Notes: generated by a model from the sequence alone, not told the origin. A stretch of DNA of 7,763 nucleotides from Sphingobacteriaceae bacterium (GCA_025450155.1 JANWIB010000009.1:1-7763), one strand, 5' to 3'; positions 1 through 6,668 are shown, numbered from the stretch's first letter. Program-made: numbers and translations.

Positions 1-1123
1 CATGTCCTCCATAAAACGTCCATTGTCCCCGGCCAAAATCGCCATGAATATACCGTGCCTCATTAACAGATTTTGTCTCGCCCAATACCAGAACCTCTGG
101 CTTTAATAAATTTTTCTTAAAAGCAGTTGTTTGTCCCATAAACCCTTTTATCACCTTATCATGGTTTTGTGTAAGCATAGTAGGAACCACATCCCATTTT
201 GCTGAGAAATCAAATAGCGTAAAGAAATCATTAGATCGATCAAGCGTTCGTGCAGGCGTTGCATCAATATCAGAAAACTCATAATTATATGGATTCATAT
301 CCAGTTTAAAATCTTTAAAAGCAAAGGTTTGAGTATAATCTAATTTCGATTGCGCCTGCGGATCAATGCCATCGCCATCAAACATACTTTGGCAAATATC
401 CAAGCCATCGGCAGCTAAAGCAATGTCAAAACTATCCGTGCCCGAACACATGGCAAACAAAAATCCTCCTCCTGCACAAAACTCACGTATAGTTTTTGCC
501 ACTGCAAGTTTCATCTGCGAAACTTTTTTATATCCCATTTTTCGTGCCGTGGCCTCTTGCGACTGCACATCTTCAATATACCAACTGGCACTTCTAAACG
601 CTTGCCAGAAACGGCCATATTGACCTGTAAAATCTTCATGATGAAGGTGCAACCAATCGTATTTCAGCAATTCACCTTTTAATACTTCCTCATCATACAC
701 AATATCATAAGGAATTTCGGCATAAGTAAGTACCAGCGTTACTGCATCATCCCAGGGAAGTTTATTTTTAGGCGAATAAACTGCAATTTTTGGTGCTTTT
801 TCCAACTTAATAATATCCATGTTCACCTGTGGATCTACAATTTCATTTAAAATAGCTGTTACCTTCGCATCGGCAATTACTTCATAAGAAACCCCCCTGA
901 TCTTACATTCGCTTTCTATCTTCTGCGAATATTTTATCAGAAAACTGCCTCCACGATAATTTAATAACCAATCCGCTTCCTGTCCGCTTTGTAAGGTAAG
1001 AAAAGCAACACCATAAGCCTTTAAATGGTCTTTCTGTTCCTCATCCATAGGGATAAGGAGAGATGCCGCTCTACAAGTAAAGGCAAGGAGAAATAGAAGG
1101 AATACAAAATACCATCGCAACAT
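1..1123 (-). CDS. Secreted protein with glutamine-amidotransferase-like core (often labelled 'asparagine synthetase B'), 3' end missing
   Basis: The minus-strand frame is open from ATG at 1123 to the left edge, giving 374 residues without a stop; the C-terminus lies outside the window. Residues 1-20 are a hydrophobic signal peptide (MLRWYFVFLLFLLAFTCRAA). C17 could be read as a loose lipobox, but cleavage near A19/A20 seems as likely. The mature part begins with a family-typical segment (LLIPMDEEQKDHLKAYG, 22-38). From about 110 it reads like an alternating beta/alpha class-I GATase-like fold: PKIAVYSPKN, then YDWLHLHHEDFTG (155-167), then FCAGGGFLFAMCSGTDSFD (215-233). C226 sits in AMCSG, where such enzymes carry the nucleophile elbow (G-x-C-x-G). 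GRGQWTFYGGH (364-374) is typical of GATase-like C-termini. From memory, close homologues in Bacteroidota are named 'asparagine synthetase B', but neither an N-terminal Cys2 nucleophile nor an SGGxDS PPi loop is present. The family call is firm by pattern; the reaction is unknown. It is transcribed divergently from the cyclophilin gene. Confidence 0.85.
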   Translation of the reverse strand, partial: MLRWYFVFLLFLLAFTCRAASLLIPMDEEQKDHLKAYGVAFLTLQSGQEADWLLNYRGGSFLIKYSQKIESECKIRGVSYEVIADAKVTAILNEIVDPQVNMDIIKLEKAPKIAVYSPKNKLPWDDAVTLVLTYAEIPYDIVYDEEVLKGELLKYDWLHLHHEDFTGQYGRFWQAFRSASWYIEDVQSQEATARKMGYKKVSQMKLAVAKTIREFCAGGGFLFAMCSGTDSFDIALAADGLDICQSMFDGDGIDPQAQSKLDYTQTFAFKDFKLDMNPYNYEFSDIDATPARTLDRSNDFFTLFDFSAKWDVVPTMLTQNHDKVIKGFMGQTTAFKKNLLKPEVLVLGETKSVNEARYIHGDFGRGQWTFYGGH

Positions 1124-1153
1124 ATTCAAGTTCAAGAAACGAATAACTTATGA

Positions 1154-1184
1154 CAAAGGTATGAAGTTAACAAGTTATTACTAA
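1154..1184 (-). promoter_or_regulatory. Bacteroidota-type promoter for the secreted GATase-like gene
   Basis: Read on the minus strand, TACCTTTG at 1161-1154 matches the Bacteroidota -7 consensus TAnnTTTG exactly. Nineteen bases upstream is TTAG (1184-1181), a poor match to the -33 TTG/TTTG element. The inferred transcript would start near 1147, about 24 bases before the ATG at 1123. No Shine-Dalgarno sequence precedes the start, as is usual in this phylum. The -7 match is seen in the sequence; promoter function is inferred. Confidence 0.5.
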
Positions 1185-1195
1185 TTCATATCGGG

Positions 1196-1226
1196 TTTCA
1201 TGGCATTAATTAAATAATTACCTTTG
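1196..1226 (+). promoter_or_regulatory. Bacteroidota-type promoter for the cyclophilin gene
   Basis: TACCTTTG at 1219-1226 matches the -7 consensus TAnnTTTG, and TTTC at 1196-1199 lies 19 bases upstream as an imperfect -33 element. Transcription would begin around 1232-1234, leaving a leader of only about a dozen bases before ATG 1245. This decides the start of the cyclophilin: the in-frame TTG at 1224 lies inside the -7 box and would not be on the transcript. Confidence 0.55.
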
Positions 1227-1244
1227 TCGCTTATTATAAACACG

Positions 1245-1682
1245 ATGAGTAAAGCAATAATCAAAACAGAAAAAGGTAACATGACTGTTGAATTTTATGA
1301 TAAGGATGCGCCAAATACCGTAGCCAACTTTTTAAAATTAGCTAAAGAGGGATTTTATGATGGCGTAACCTTTCACCGTGTAATACCCAATTTCGTAGTA
1401 CAGGGCGGGGACCCAACAGGTACTGGTGCAGGTGGTCCGGGCTATAAAATTAAGTGCGAGCTTGATGGTGAGAATCAATATCATGATCGTGGTGTTTTAT
1501 CAATGGCTCATGCCGGACGTGATACTGGAGGCTCTCAGTTTTTTATCTGCCATAGTCGGGAAAATACGGCTCATCTAGACCGGAATCATACCTGTTTTGG
1601 TAAGGTAGTAGAGAATGTTGATGTGGTGGATGATATTCGCCAGGGAGATAAAATCTTAGGCATAGACATAATTGAAGCATAG
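1245..1682 (+). CDS. Cyclophilin-type peptidyl-prolyl cis-trans isomerase (cytoplasmic, PpiB-like)
   Basis: This 145-residue protein consists of a single cyclophilin domain that catalyses cis-trans isomerisation of Xaa-Pro bonds during protein folding. The hallmark blocks are all present: FHRVIPNFVVQGGDP (43-57), with the catalytic arginine at R45 and the pocket residues F50 and Q53; LSMAHAGRDTGGSQFFI (85-101), with M87, Q98 and F100; and HLDRNHTCFGKVV (110-122), with L111 and H115. The position of human CypA Trp121 is H110; bacterial cyclophilins vary at this site, and Trp there is linked to tight cyclosporin binding. There is no signal peptide or membrane segment, so it should act in the cytoplasm. 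The frame could be extended upstream to TTG 1224, but that codon lies within the promoter and family members begin MSKAIIKTEKG, so ATG 1245 is chosen. The length is short but complete for a minimal bacterial cyclophilin. The DUF5606 gene follows on the same strand after a 78-base gap. Confidence 0.96.
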   Translation: MSKAIIKTEKGNMTVEFYDKDAPNTVANFLKLAKEGFYDGVTFHRVIPNFVVQGGDPTGTGAGGPGYKIKCELDGENQYHDRGVLSMAHAGRDTGGSQFFICHSRENTAHLDRNHTCFGKVVENVDVVDDIRQGDKILGIDIIEA

Positions 1683-1706
1683 ATAAGAGGTTTGAGAATT
1701 TAGATT

Positions 1707-1756
1707 TTGAGATTTTATTTATCTCATATCTCATATCTCATATCTTAAAATCTCAA
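1707..1756. repeat. 11-bp inverted repeat (hairpin element) between the cyclophilin and DUF5606 genes
   Basis: TTGAGATTTTA at 1707-1717 and TAAAATCTCAA at 1746-1756 are perfect inverted copies separated by 28 bases. The loop is largely occupied by the ATCTCAT tandem repeat. The right arm ends four bases before the ATG at 1761, so in RNA the stem would sit directly against the start codon of the DUF5606 gene. No T-tract follows either arm, so it is not a standard intrinsic terminator. It may be a small dispersed intergenic repeat; whether it affects transcription or translation cannot be told from the sequence. Confidence 0.7.
1721..1746 (+). repeat. Heptamer tandem repeat ATCTCAT, three perfect units plus a partial fourth
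   Basis: ATCTCAT occurs at 1721-1727, 1728-1734 and 1735-1741, followed by the degenerate partial copy ATCTT (1742-1746). The array lies between the arms of the 1707-1756 inverted repeat. The TCTCA core also recurs in the right arm and, as its complement TGAGA, in the left arm (and at 1693-1697), so the element appears to be built from one short motif in both orientations. Seven-base intergenic arrays of this kind can vary in copy number by slippage. Confidence 0.85.
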
Positions 1757-1760
1757 CCGT

Positions 1761-2249
1761 ATGAATTTAAGAGGAATTGTAGCTGTATCGGGTAAGCCCG
1801 GTTTATTTAAAGTAATTGGCCAAAATAAGTCTGTCTTTATTTTAGAAAGTCTGGATGAACAGAGACTAAAGCTGGTAGCCAATATTTCAACCGCTAAACT
1901 TGCTTCGTTAGAAGACATTACCATTTTTGGCGAAGACGAGGACCTGAAACTGGTGGATATTTTCGAAAAAATGAAAGGTACTTCGGTCCCAGATGTTAAG
2001 AAAGTAGATGGCATTACACTTAAAAGATATTTTCGAGAAATAGCGCCCAATCATGATGAGGAGAAAGTTTATACCTCAGACATGAAGAAAATTATTACCT
2101 GGTATGCTATTTTAAAGGATTTACCCTTGTTTAGCGAGACCGCTCCAGAAGCTGTGGAAAAAACAGCGAAAACCACTGATCCCGTTATAAAAGAACCAGC
2201 TAAGGCAAAGAAACCCCGGGCTAAAAAAACGAAGAAGGCTGAGGAATAA
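1761..2249 (+). CDS. DUF5606 family protein with Lys/Ala/Pro-rich C-terminal tail
   Basis: The 162-residue protein starts MNLRGIVAVSGKPGLFKVIG, the strongly conserved opening of DUF5606 proteins, which are widespread in Bacteroidota and have no established function. Residues 1 to about 52 form a small beta-rich module, with FILESLDEQRLKLVANISTA (26-45) as the second conserved block. Residues 53-122 form a second, mostly helical part, with DLKLVDIFEKM (61-71) and VYTSDMKKIITWYAILKD (103-120). This part is also conserved in the family; I recall it being assigned a separate DUF but cannot confirm which. From about 127 the sequence becomes low-complexity and basic (AKAKKPRAKKTKKAEE, 147-162), like histone-H1-type tails, which suggests but does not prove nucleic-acid contact. 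There is no signal peptide, so the protein is cytoplasmic. ATG 1761 is chosen because it matches the family N-terminus. The stop codon lies in the loop of a terminator. Co-transcription with the cyclophilin is possible across a 78-base gap holding a hairpin. Confidence 0.9.
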   Translation: MNLRGIVAVSGKPGLFKVIGQNKSVFILESLDEQRLKLVANISTAKLASLEDITIFGEDEDLKLVDIFEKMKGTSVPDVKKVDGITLKRYFREIAPNHDEEKVYTSDMKKIITWYAILKDLPLFSETAPEAVEKTAKTTDPVIKEPAKAKKPRAKKTKKAEE

Positions 2250-2264
2250 CCCCAGCCTTTTCTT
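2235..2264. terminator. Rho-independent terminator, probably bidirectional, overlapping the DUF5606 stop codon
   Basis: AAGGCTGAGG (2235-2244) pairs with CCCCAGCCTT (2250-2259), with one A/C mismatch and a 5-base loop (2245-2249). That loop contains the TAA stop of the DUF5606 gene. On the plus strand the stem runs into TTTTCTT (2258-2264). On the minus strand the same stem is followed, after a short CTTCG stretch, by a run of seven T (complement of 2223-2229). It could therefore also end the transcript of the small minus-strand gene whose stop is at 2281. Confidence 0.75.
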
Positions 2265-2280
2265 AATTGATTGTCTCGCC

Positions 2281-2403
2281 TTATAAAAAGTAGATTATGG
2301 CAGCTCCAATTGCTAAGGCAATGATAATCCAAAGCCAAAAATTTTTCTGTTCTTCGCCGGGGTTTATGCCTTTATAATGGTAATTTCTCTTTTTAAAATC
2401 CAT
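2281..2403 (-). CDS. Small single-pass membrane protein, 40 residues
   Basis: A complete minus-strand reading frame runs from ATG at 2403 to TAA at 2281. The product has a charged, hydrophilic N-terminal half, MDFKKRNYHYKGINPGEEQK (1-20), followed by one strongly hydrophobic helix, NFWLWIIIALAIGAAIIYFL (21-40), which ends the protein. The positive-inside rule places the N-terminus in the cytoplasm. This clean bipartite layout, the position between two convergent or divergent neighbours, a -7-like box TACATTTG upstream, and a shared terminator 17 bases beyond the stop all support a real gene. I do not recognise a named family. The sequence gives no function; short tail-anchored peptides like this often modulate larger membrane complexes, but that is general inference. 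Confidence 0.6.
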   Translation of the reverse strand: MDFKKRNYHYKGINPGEEQKNFWLWIIIALAIGAAIIYFL

Positions 2404-2448
2404 TGTTTTGTTAGTAAAAAAACGCTTTTATTTGCTGTTTGTTCCATT

Positions 2449-2456
2449 CAAATGTA
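2449..2456 (-). promoter_or_regulatory. Candidate -7 promoter box for the 40-residue membrane protein
   Basis: On the minus strand, TACATTTG (2456-2449) fits the TAnnTTTG consensus exactly and lies 45 bases upstream of the ATG at 2403, implying a leader of about 40 bases. No good -33 TTG is found 17-23 bases further upstream, so the call rests on a single element in AT-rich DNA. Confidence 0.35.
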
Positions 2457-2496
2457 ATAAAATACAAGTCAATATTTTTTAACACTCAATCATTAA

Positions 2497-4332
2497 ATGG
2501 AGTCAAAACAGCTGCCGATCATTAATCTGTACAACGTTCAAATTAATTCTATAAACGATAAAATTACAGATTATAAAAAACGACTCAACTACTTGTCGTT
2601 TGCTCGGCTCATCTCTTTTTTACTAGCTATTGCTGGCATTTATGCGCTAGGCGAAATAAATTTATTATATGGAATTGGCGCAGGAGTATTTTTCACTATA
2701 CTCTTTTTCTATTTCGTACTTACATATATCAAAAATCAACAGGTTTTATTTTATACCGAGAACTTAAAAAAGGTTCTGGAAAATGAAGTTCGAAGCATTT
2801 CTGAAAAGGGGAATATGTATCCGGACGGAGGCCAGTTTGCCGATGCCCAACACCCCTATAGCGATGACTTGGACATTTTTGGGGACAAATCTGTGTTTCA
2901 TTACATTAATCGTTGTGCCACGCTATTTGGGAATACGACACTGTCCGATTGGCTTAAAGATTTACCGGCCGAACAAACCATTAAAGCCCGACAGGAGGCT
3001 ATTATTGAGCTTACAAAACATATCGGCCAGGCGGAATGGGTTAGGGCAATCTTGTTGCCACTTAACAATAATAATTTGAATAATATTACCAATGCGGTAC
3101 AAAATCAGTTTAAAAAACTTTTAGCATTTACATCAGCCAAATGGCTTAAATACTATGCTAGCATAACACCTTATTTACTTCCGGCACTGCTGCTTCTTGT
3201 TTTTTTAACCGAGGCTTCCTGGCAAATTATACTTCCTGTAATGGGATTAAATTATTTGATTAATGCCTTTTATGGAAAAAATATTAACCAAGTACATGAA
3301 TTAATCGGAAAGAGTTCGGATAAAGTTCAGGTATATGCCACTGTTTTGCAATGGATTGAAAGCGAAAAATGGAACAGTAATTATCTAAATAACTTACAAC
3401 AGCAGTGCAAAAGTCAAGCAGATGGAAAACTCGCTTACCAGCAAATAGAAAAATTAGCCAAATTGGTTAAATTGTTAGATTACCGCTTAAATATTGTAGT
3501 GGGTGTGCTATTAAATGTGGGATTTTTATGGGATATCCGGTGTGCCTTTAAAATAAAAAAATGGCACAAAAATTCATCCGAAGCAGTAATAAAAGGGCTT
3601 GAAATTATTGGAGAGTTTGAAGCGCTTATCAGTTTAAGCACGCTAACTTATAATCAACCCGAATGGATATTCCCTCAGATTGAAAAAGGTTTTGTATTTG
3701 CGGCACAGGAAATGGGGCATCCATTAATCCCAAAAGCACATCGCATTTATAACAACTTCTCTTATGCCGATGGAAAGACAGTGGACGTGATAACCGGCTC
3801 CAACATGTCGGGAAAAAGTACTTTTCTGAGAACCATTGGCGTAAACATGGTCCTTGGTTTCACCGGAGCTCCGGTTTGTTGCAAGGAACTCATGCTTTCG
3901 CCCATAAAGCTTATCAGTTACATGCGGATAAAGGATTCGCTCAATGAAAATACTTCAACTTTTAAAGCCGAGATTGATCGCCTTAAAATGATTTTAGAGA
4001 TTTCTTCTTCAACAGGAAATTCATTCGCTTTAATTGATGAGATGCTTCGCGGAACGAACAGCAAAGACAAATATTTAGGTACCAAAGCCTTTATAGAAAA
4101 GCTGATTGAACAAAATTCGGCCGCTATTATTGCCACTCATGATTTGCAGGTGGCCGAGTTGGAGCAAAAATATCTGAAACAATTGCGCAATTACCATTTT
4201 GATATACAAACAGATGGCACAGATATGTTTTTTGATTACAAACTTAAAAATGGCAAATGCGAAACGTTTAATGCTTCCATTCTCCTTAAAAAAATTGGAT
4301 TAAAACCGGAGGAAAGCGAATTTCATTCGTGA
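2497..4332 (+). CDS. Membrane-anchored MutS-family ATPase lacking mismatch-recognition and Smr domains
   Basis: This 611-residue protein carries the MutS-type ABC ATPase at its C-terminus: Walker A GSNMSGKST (434-442, K440), signature-like NTSTFKAEIDRL (484-495), Walker B ALIDEMLRGT (511-520, D514/E515), and the switch histidine in IIATHDL (544-550, H548). The N-terminal half differs sharply from true MutS. There is no mismatch-binding domain with the Phe-x-Glu motif; instead there are hydrophobic helices at about 38-54, 56-78, 222-240 and 242-259, with a weaker one near 331-350. Residues 120-215 and 260-420 are largely helical and probably correspond to the MutS core/lever region. No C-terminal Smr nuclease, as in MutS2, is present. 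Proteins of this length and layout are common in Bacteroidota and are usually auto-named 'DNA mismatch repair protein MutS', a function this architecture does not support. The substrate is unknown. ATG 2497 gives the full N-terminus and no Shine-Dalgarno is present. The 3' end converges on the DUF5916 gene with 11 bases between the stops. Confidence 0.92.
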   Translation: MESKQLPIINLYNVQINSINDKITDYKKRLNYLSFARLISFLLAIAGIYALGEINLLYGIGAGVFFTILFFYFVLTYIKNQQVLFYTENLKKVLENEVRSISEKGNMYPDGGQFADAQHPYSDDLDIFGDKSVFHYINRCATLFGNTTLSDWLKDLPAEQTIKARQEAIIELTKHIGQAEWVRAILLPLNNNNLNNITNAVQNQFKKLLAFTSAKWLKYYASITPYLLPALLLLVFLTEASWQIILPVMGLNYLINAFYGKNINQVHELIGKSSDKVQVYATVLQWIESEKWNSNYLNNLQQQCKSQADGKLAYQQIEKLAKLVKLLDYRLNIVVGVLLNVGFLWDIRCAFKIKKWHKNSSEAVIKGLEIIGEFEALISLSTLTYNQPEWIFPQIEKGFVFAAQEMGHPLIPKAHRIYNNFSYADGKTVDVITGSNMSGKSTFLRTIGVNMVLGFTGAPVCCKELMLSPIKLISYMRIKDSLNENTSTFKAEIDRLKMILEISSSTGNSFALIDEMLRGTNSKDKYLGTKAFIEKLIEQNSAAIIATHDLQVAELEQKYLKQLRNYHFDIQTDGTDMFFDYKLKNGKCETFNASILLKKIGLKPEESEFHS

Positions 4333-4343
4333 TGGTAAAGGAA

Positions 4344-6596
4344 TTACAAATTTAGCCAATAGTTCATCTTAAACACAAGTGACTTGTTCTTATTTTTAAT
4401 CAGAGGAGTAGTGTAATCATCCGAATAAACAAGATAAATATCTGAAAGCGGTTTAAATCGCCATTGCAACTTATAATTAAATGCAACAGATTTAATTAAG
4501 GAATTGTATTGTGCCAAAGCGCTGATAAATATGGATTTGGTAATAGCGGATTCTGCTTTTGGGCCAAACACAAAAATAGTATTGGAACCATATGGTCGAG
4601 GCAAAGCAACTCTATTGAAATTGTAAGTCGCTGAAAAAATACCATACGGCTGTATTTTAAAGGCTAATTCTCCCTCAAGGCTATATTTTCTACCGTTGAA
4701 ATACTCCCCTAGATTTAAGCTTCCTCTATGGAAAAATATTTTTCTCCGATCTGTATTGTAAAAGAATTTAAAATTAAAATAATTGAATTTTTCACCTTCG
4801 TTTAAGGATAATCCCCCAGATAATGAAGGGTCGAATGCATCAAAGAGTTTGGTATAACTCCTGTTGGCTCCAACTCCAAATTCAGATCCGTTTTTAAAGT
4901 TTATCCCGGCATTAACTGATATTAACTCATCTGTTTTGCTCATAGAAAGTGTATTAAACCTTTCGTAATAATTACCAATGAAGTATCGGTTAATTTCTGA
5001 TTCTTTACGTTTGGGGTAAAAGAAAAAGTCAGCCTCTGCATATTGGCTAATAAATCCTTGCCGGGGGGTAAACCCAGCCTTCGGATTAAAAGCTGATCCT
5101 GAATAAACGGAACCAAGCGCTATTAGATAATTTTTTGTGGTATACCAAACATTTCCACCGCCTGCGGTACTGGCGCCAGATAACCTTCTTTTTACGTTTC
5201 CACTTTCTGCAAAATTTCCCGAATGAAAGAGCTTACCATTCCACTGGCCATTTTTTGAACCCAAATTGAAATCAAAACTATAGCTTCTATCGTAAGCATT
5301 TTTTCCTTTTTCAAATGTTTGCTGATTCACCACCATAGCTCCAACTGACGATCTTCCCCAAACAGACTGCTGCAAAGCCATTACTGTAAAATTCTCAGAA
5401 GGGAGTTTCTGACTTATATTTTGCTGGTCAGGCTTAGAGGTTGCGTCTGTTTGCACAGAAAGAACTCCAAATTGAAGAGAGGGGGTAAGCTTACCGTATG
5501 CCCGGGCCCCGACTATGATTTTTTGCTGCTCATAACTTTCTGTTTGTTCATTATAAGTTATCCCTATTCTCCTAGAGTAAAATGGCCGTATGGGAGAACC
5601 ACCATAACCGCCGTAGCCAAAGCCACTAAACAAATCACTATTTTCTATAAAAAATTGCCTTTTCTCCTGGAATTTAAGTTCGAACCGCGTCAGGTTAGCA
5701 ATAGACGCATCTACTTCGGCCTGAGAAAAATCAGCATTGATTGTTAAATCAGCATTTATAGCTGCATTCAATTTAATTTTTGCATCTAAAGAAGGATTAA
5801 AGTTGTAAGAATTAAATGTATTTAGAGATGGGATATTTTTATACGAAGTAACCAACCCCGGAATTAAACTTATTTTGCTTCCACTTTCCGTTGGGGCAGT
5901 ATCAAATGTTAAAATATTGGTAAAGGCAAGATTACCTATTCCTAAATTTCTTGGGGTTGTTGCCCATGAACTATATTCATTAATGCTATTATCTATACGA
6001 ATAAAATTAATATTCCAGTTTTTCATATTGCTTTCAAAACGTATGCTGCTAAAAGGAATTTCAATCTCCGTAGTCCAATAATTCTCATATCTTTTAGTGG
6101 CAGCAACCCATTTCTGATCCCATCTGGAGTCAAAGTCTTCACCGCGTGAAATTTGAGATTCATTAAGCACCCCAAAAGGGTTAACATTAAAAGCAAAACC
6201 ATTTAATTTATCACCTGATGGATTGATGAGTATTCCTAAAAGATCATTTTCAAAAAATGGAAAATCCCGCTTTAATGATGATACTATTGGCTTTAAAACC
6301 ATTCCATCCTTTGTATATAATTTGGCTGCTATTATTAAAGACCGATTATTTTTTAATATTTTAACAATTGTTTTCGACTGTACAGGCTCGTTATCACTAT
6401 TATAAATCCGTTTAAAGTTTATGATGGAATCAGCATGTGCCCAGGAATCTTCAGCTAATAGCCCGTCAATGGTTGGTTCTCCTGCTATATCAGATACCCG
6501 ATATGTTTCTGATTTTTGATTATCCTGAGATGGGGTCTGTGCAATTACCCGCAAACTTGCCATTATAAGCAAGGGTACAATAAACTTTAGTTTCAT
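4344..6596 (-). CDS. DUF5916 outer-membrane protein with N-terminal CBM9-like domain
   Basis: The 750-residue protein begins with a signal peptide, MKLKFIVPLLIMASLRVIA (1-19), with likely cleavage before Q20, typical of Bacteroidota. Residues about 33-230 form a carbohydrate-binding family-9-like beta-sandwich, recognised by GEPTIDGLLAEDSWAHAD (39-56), FENDLLGILINPSGD (115-129) and YWTTEIEIPFSSIRF (173-187). The rest is the DUF5916 region. Its hallmark block is NADFSQAEVDASIANLTRF (287-305) followed by FQEKRQFFIENSDLF (309-323), matching the family pattern N-x-DF-x-Q-x-E-x-D and EKRxFFxE. Residues about 360-750 alternate aromatic and polar beta strands and end in VFKMNYWLNL, as expected for an outer-membrane beta-barrel. 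The role is not established; a part in binding or moving a carbohydrate-like ligand at the outer membrane is inferred from the domain pair only. The length fits the family. It is transcribed divergently from the sensor kinase and converges on the MutS-like gene. Confidence 0.9.
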   Translation of the reverse strand: MKLKFIVPLLIMASLRVIAQTPSQDNQKSETYRVSDIAGEPTIDGLLAEDSWAHADSIINFKRIYNSDNEPVQSKTIVKILKNNRSLIIAAKLYTKDGMVLKPIVSSLKRDFPFFENDLLGILINPSGDKLNGFAFNVNPFGVLNESQISRGEDFDSRWDQKWVAATKRYENYWTTEIEIPFSSIRFESNMKNWNINFIRIDNSINEYSSWATTPRNLGIGNLAFTNILTFDTAPTESGSKISLIPGLVTSYKNIPSLNTFNSYNFNPSLDAKIKLNAAINADLTINADFSQAEVDASIANLTRFELKFQEKRQFFIENSDLFSGFGYGGYGGSPIRPFYSRRIGITYNEQTESYEQQKIIVGARAYGKLTPSLQFGVLSVQTDATSKPDQQNISQKLPSENFTVMALQQSVWGRSSVGAMVVNQQTFEKGKNAYDRSYSFDFNLGSKNGQWNGKLFHSGNFAESGNVKRRLSGASTAGGGNVWYTTKNYLIALGSVYSGSAFNPKAGFTPRQGFISQYAEADFFFYPKRKESEINRYFIGNYYERFNTLSMSKTDELISVNAGINFKNGSEFGVGANRSYTKLFDAFDPSLSGGLSLNEGEKFNYFNFKFFYNTDRRKIFFHRGSLNLGEYFNGRKYSLEGELAFKIQPYGIFSATYNFNRVALPRPYGSNTIFVFGPKAESAITKSIFISALAQYNSLIKSVAFNYKLQWRFKPLSDIYLVYSDDYTTPLIKNKNKSLVFKMNYWLNL

Positions 6597-6668
6597 CGTT
6601 TAAACATTAGTTAAGAAGTAAAAGTAGGATGGGAGAGAAAGTAGCTGAAATTTTTTAGCTGAATGTAT

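Noticed and set aside
366..623. Plus-strand open frame of 85 codons
   Set aside because: It lies antisense inside the well-supported secreted GATase-like gene and shows no family features; it is a shadow frame.
1224..1244. Upstream TTG start adding seven residues to the cyclophilin
   Set aside because: The codon lies inside the -7 promoter box, and the family N-terminus begins at the ATG at 1245.
1543..1734. Minus-strand open frame of 63 codons over the end of the cyclophilin
   Set aside because: It overlaps the conserved cyclophilin C-terminus and the heptamer repeat, and the product is low-complexity; it is not a gene.
2069..2338. Minus-strand open frame of 89 codons across the DUF5606 end and the small membrane gene
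   Set aside because: It is antisense to the DUF5606 gene, runs through the terminator and is in a different frame from the convincing 40-residue membrane protein.
4317..4329. Short hairpin CGAAT-TTC-ATTCG at the convergent gene ends, considered as a terminator
   Set aside because: The stem is only five pairs, AT-rich, inside the last codons of the MutS-like gene and without a proper T-tract.
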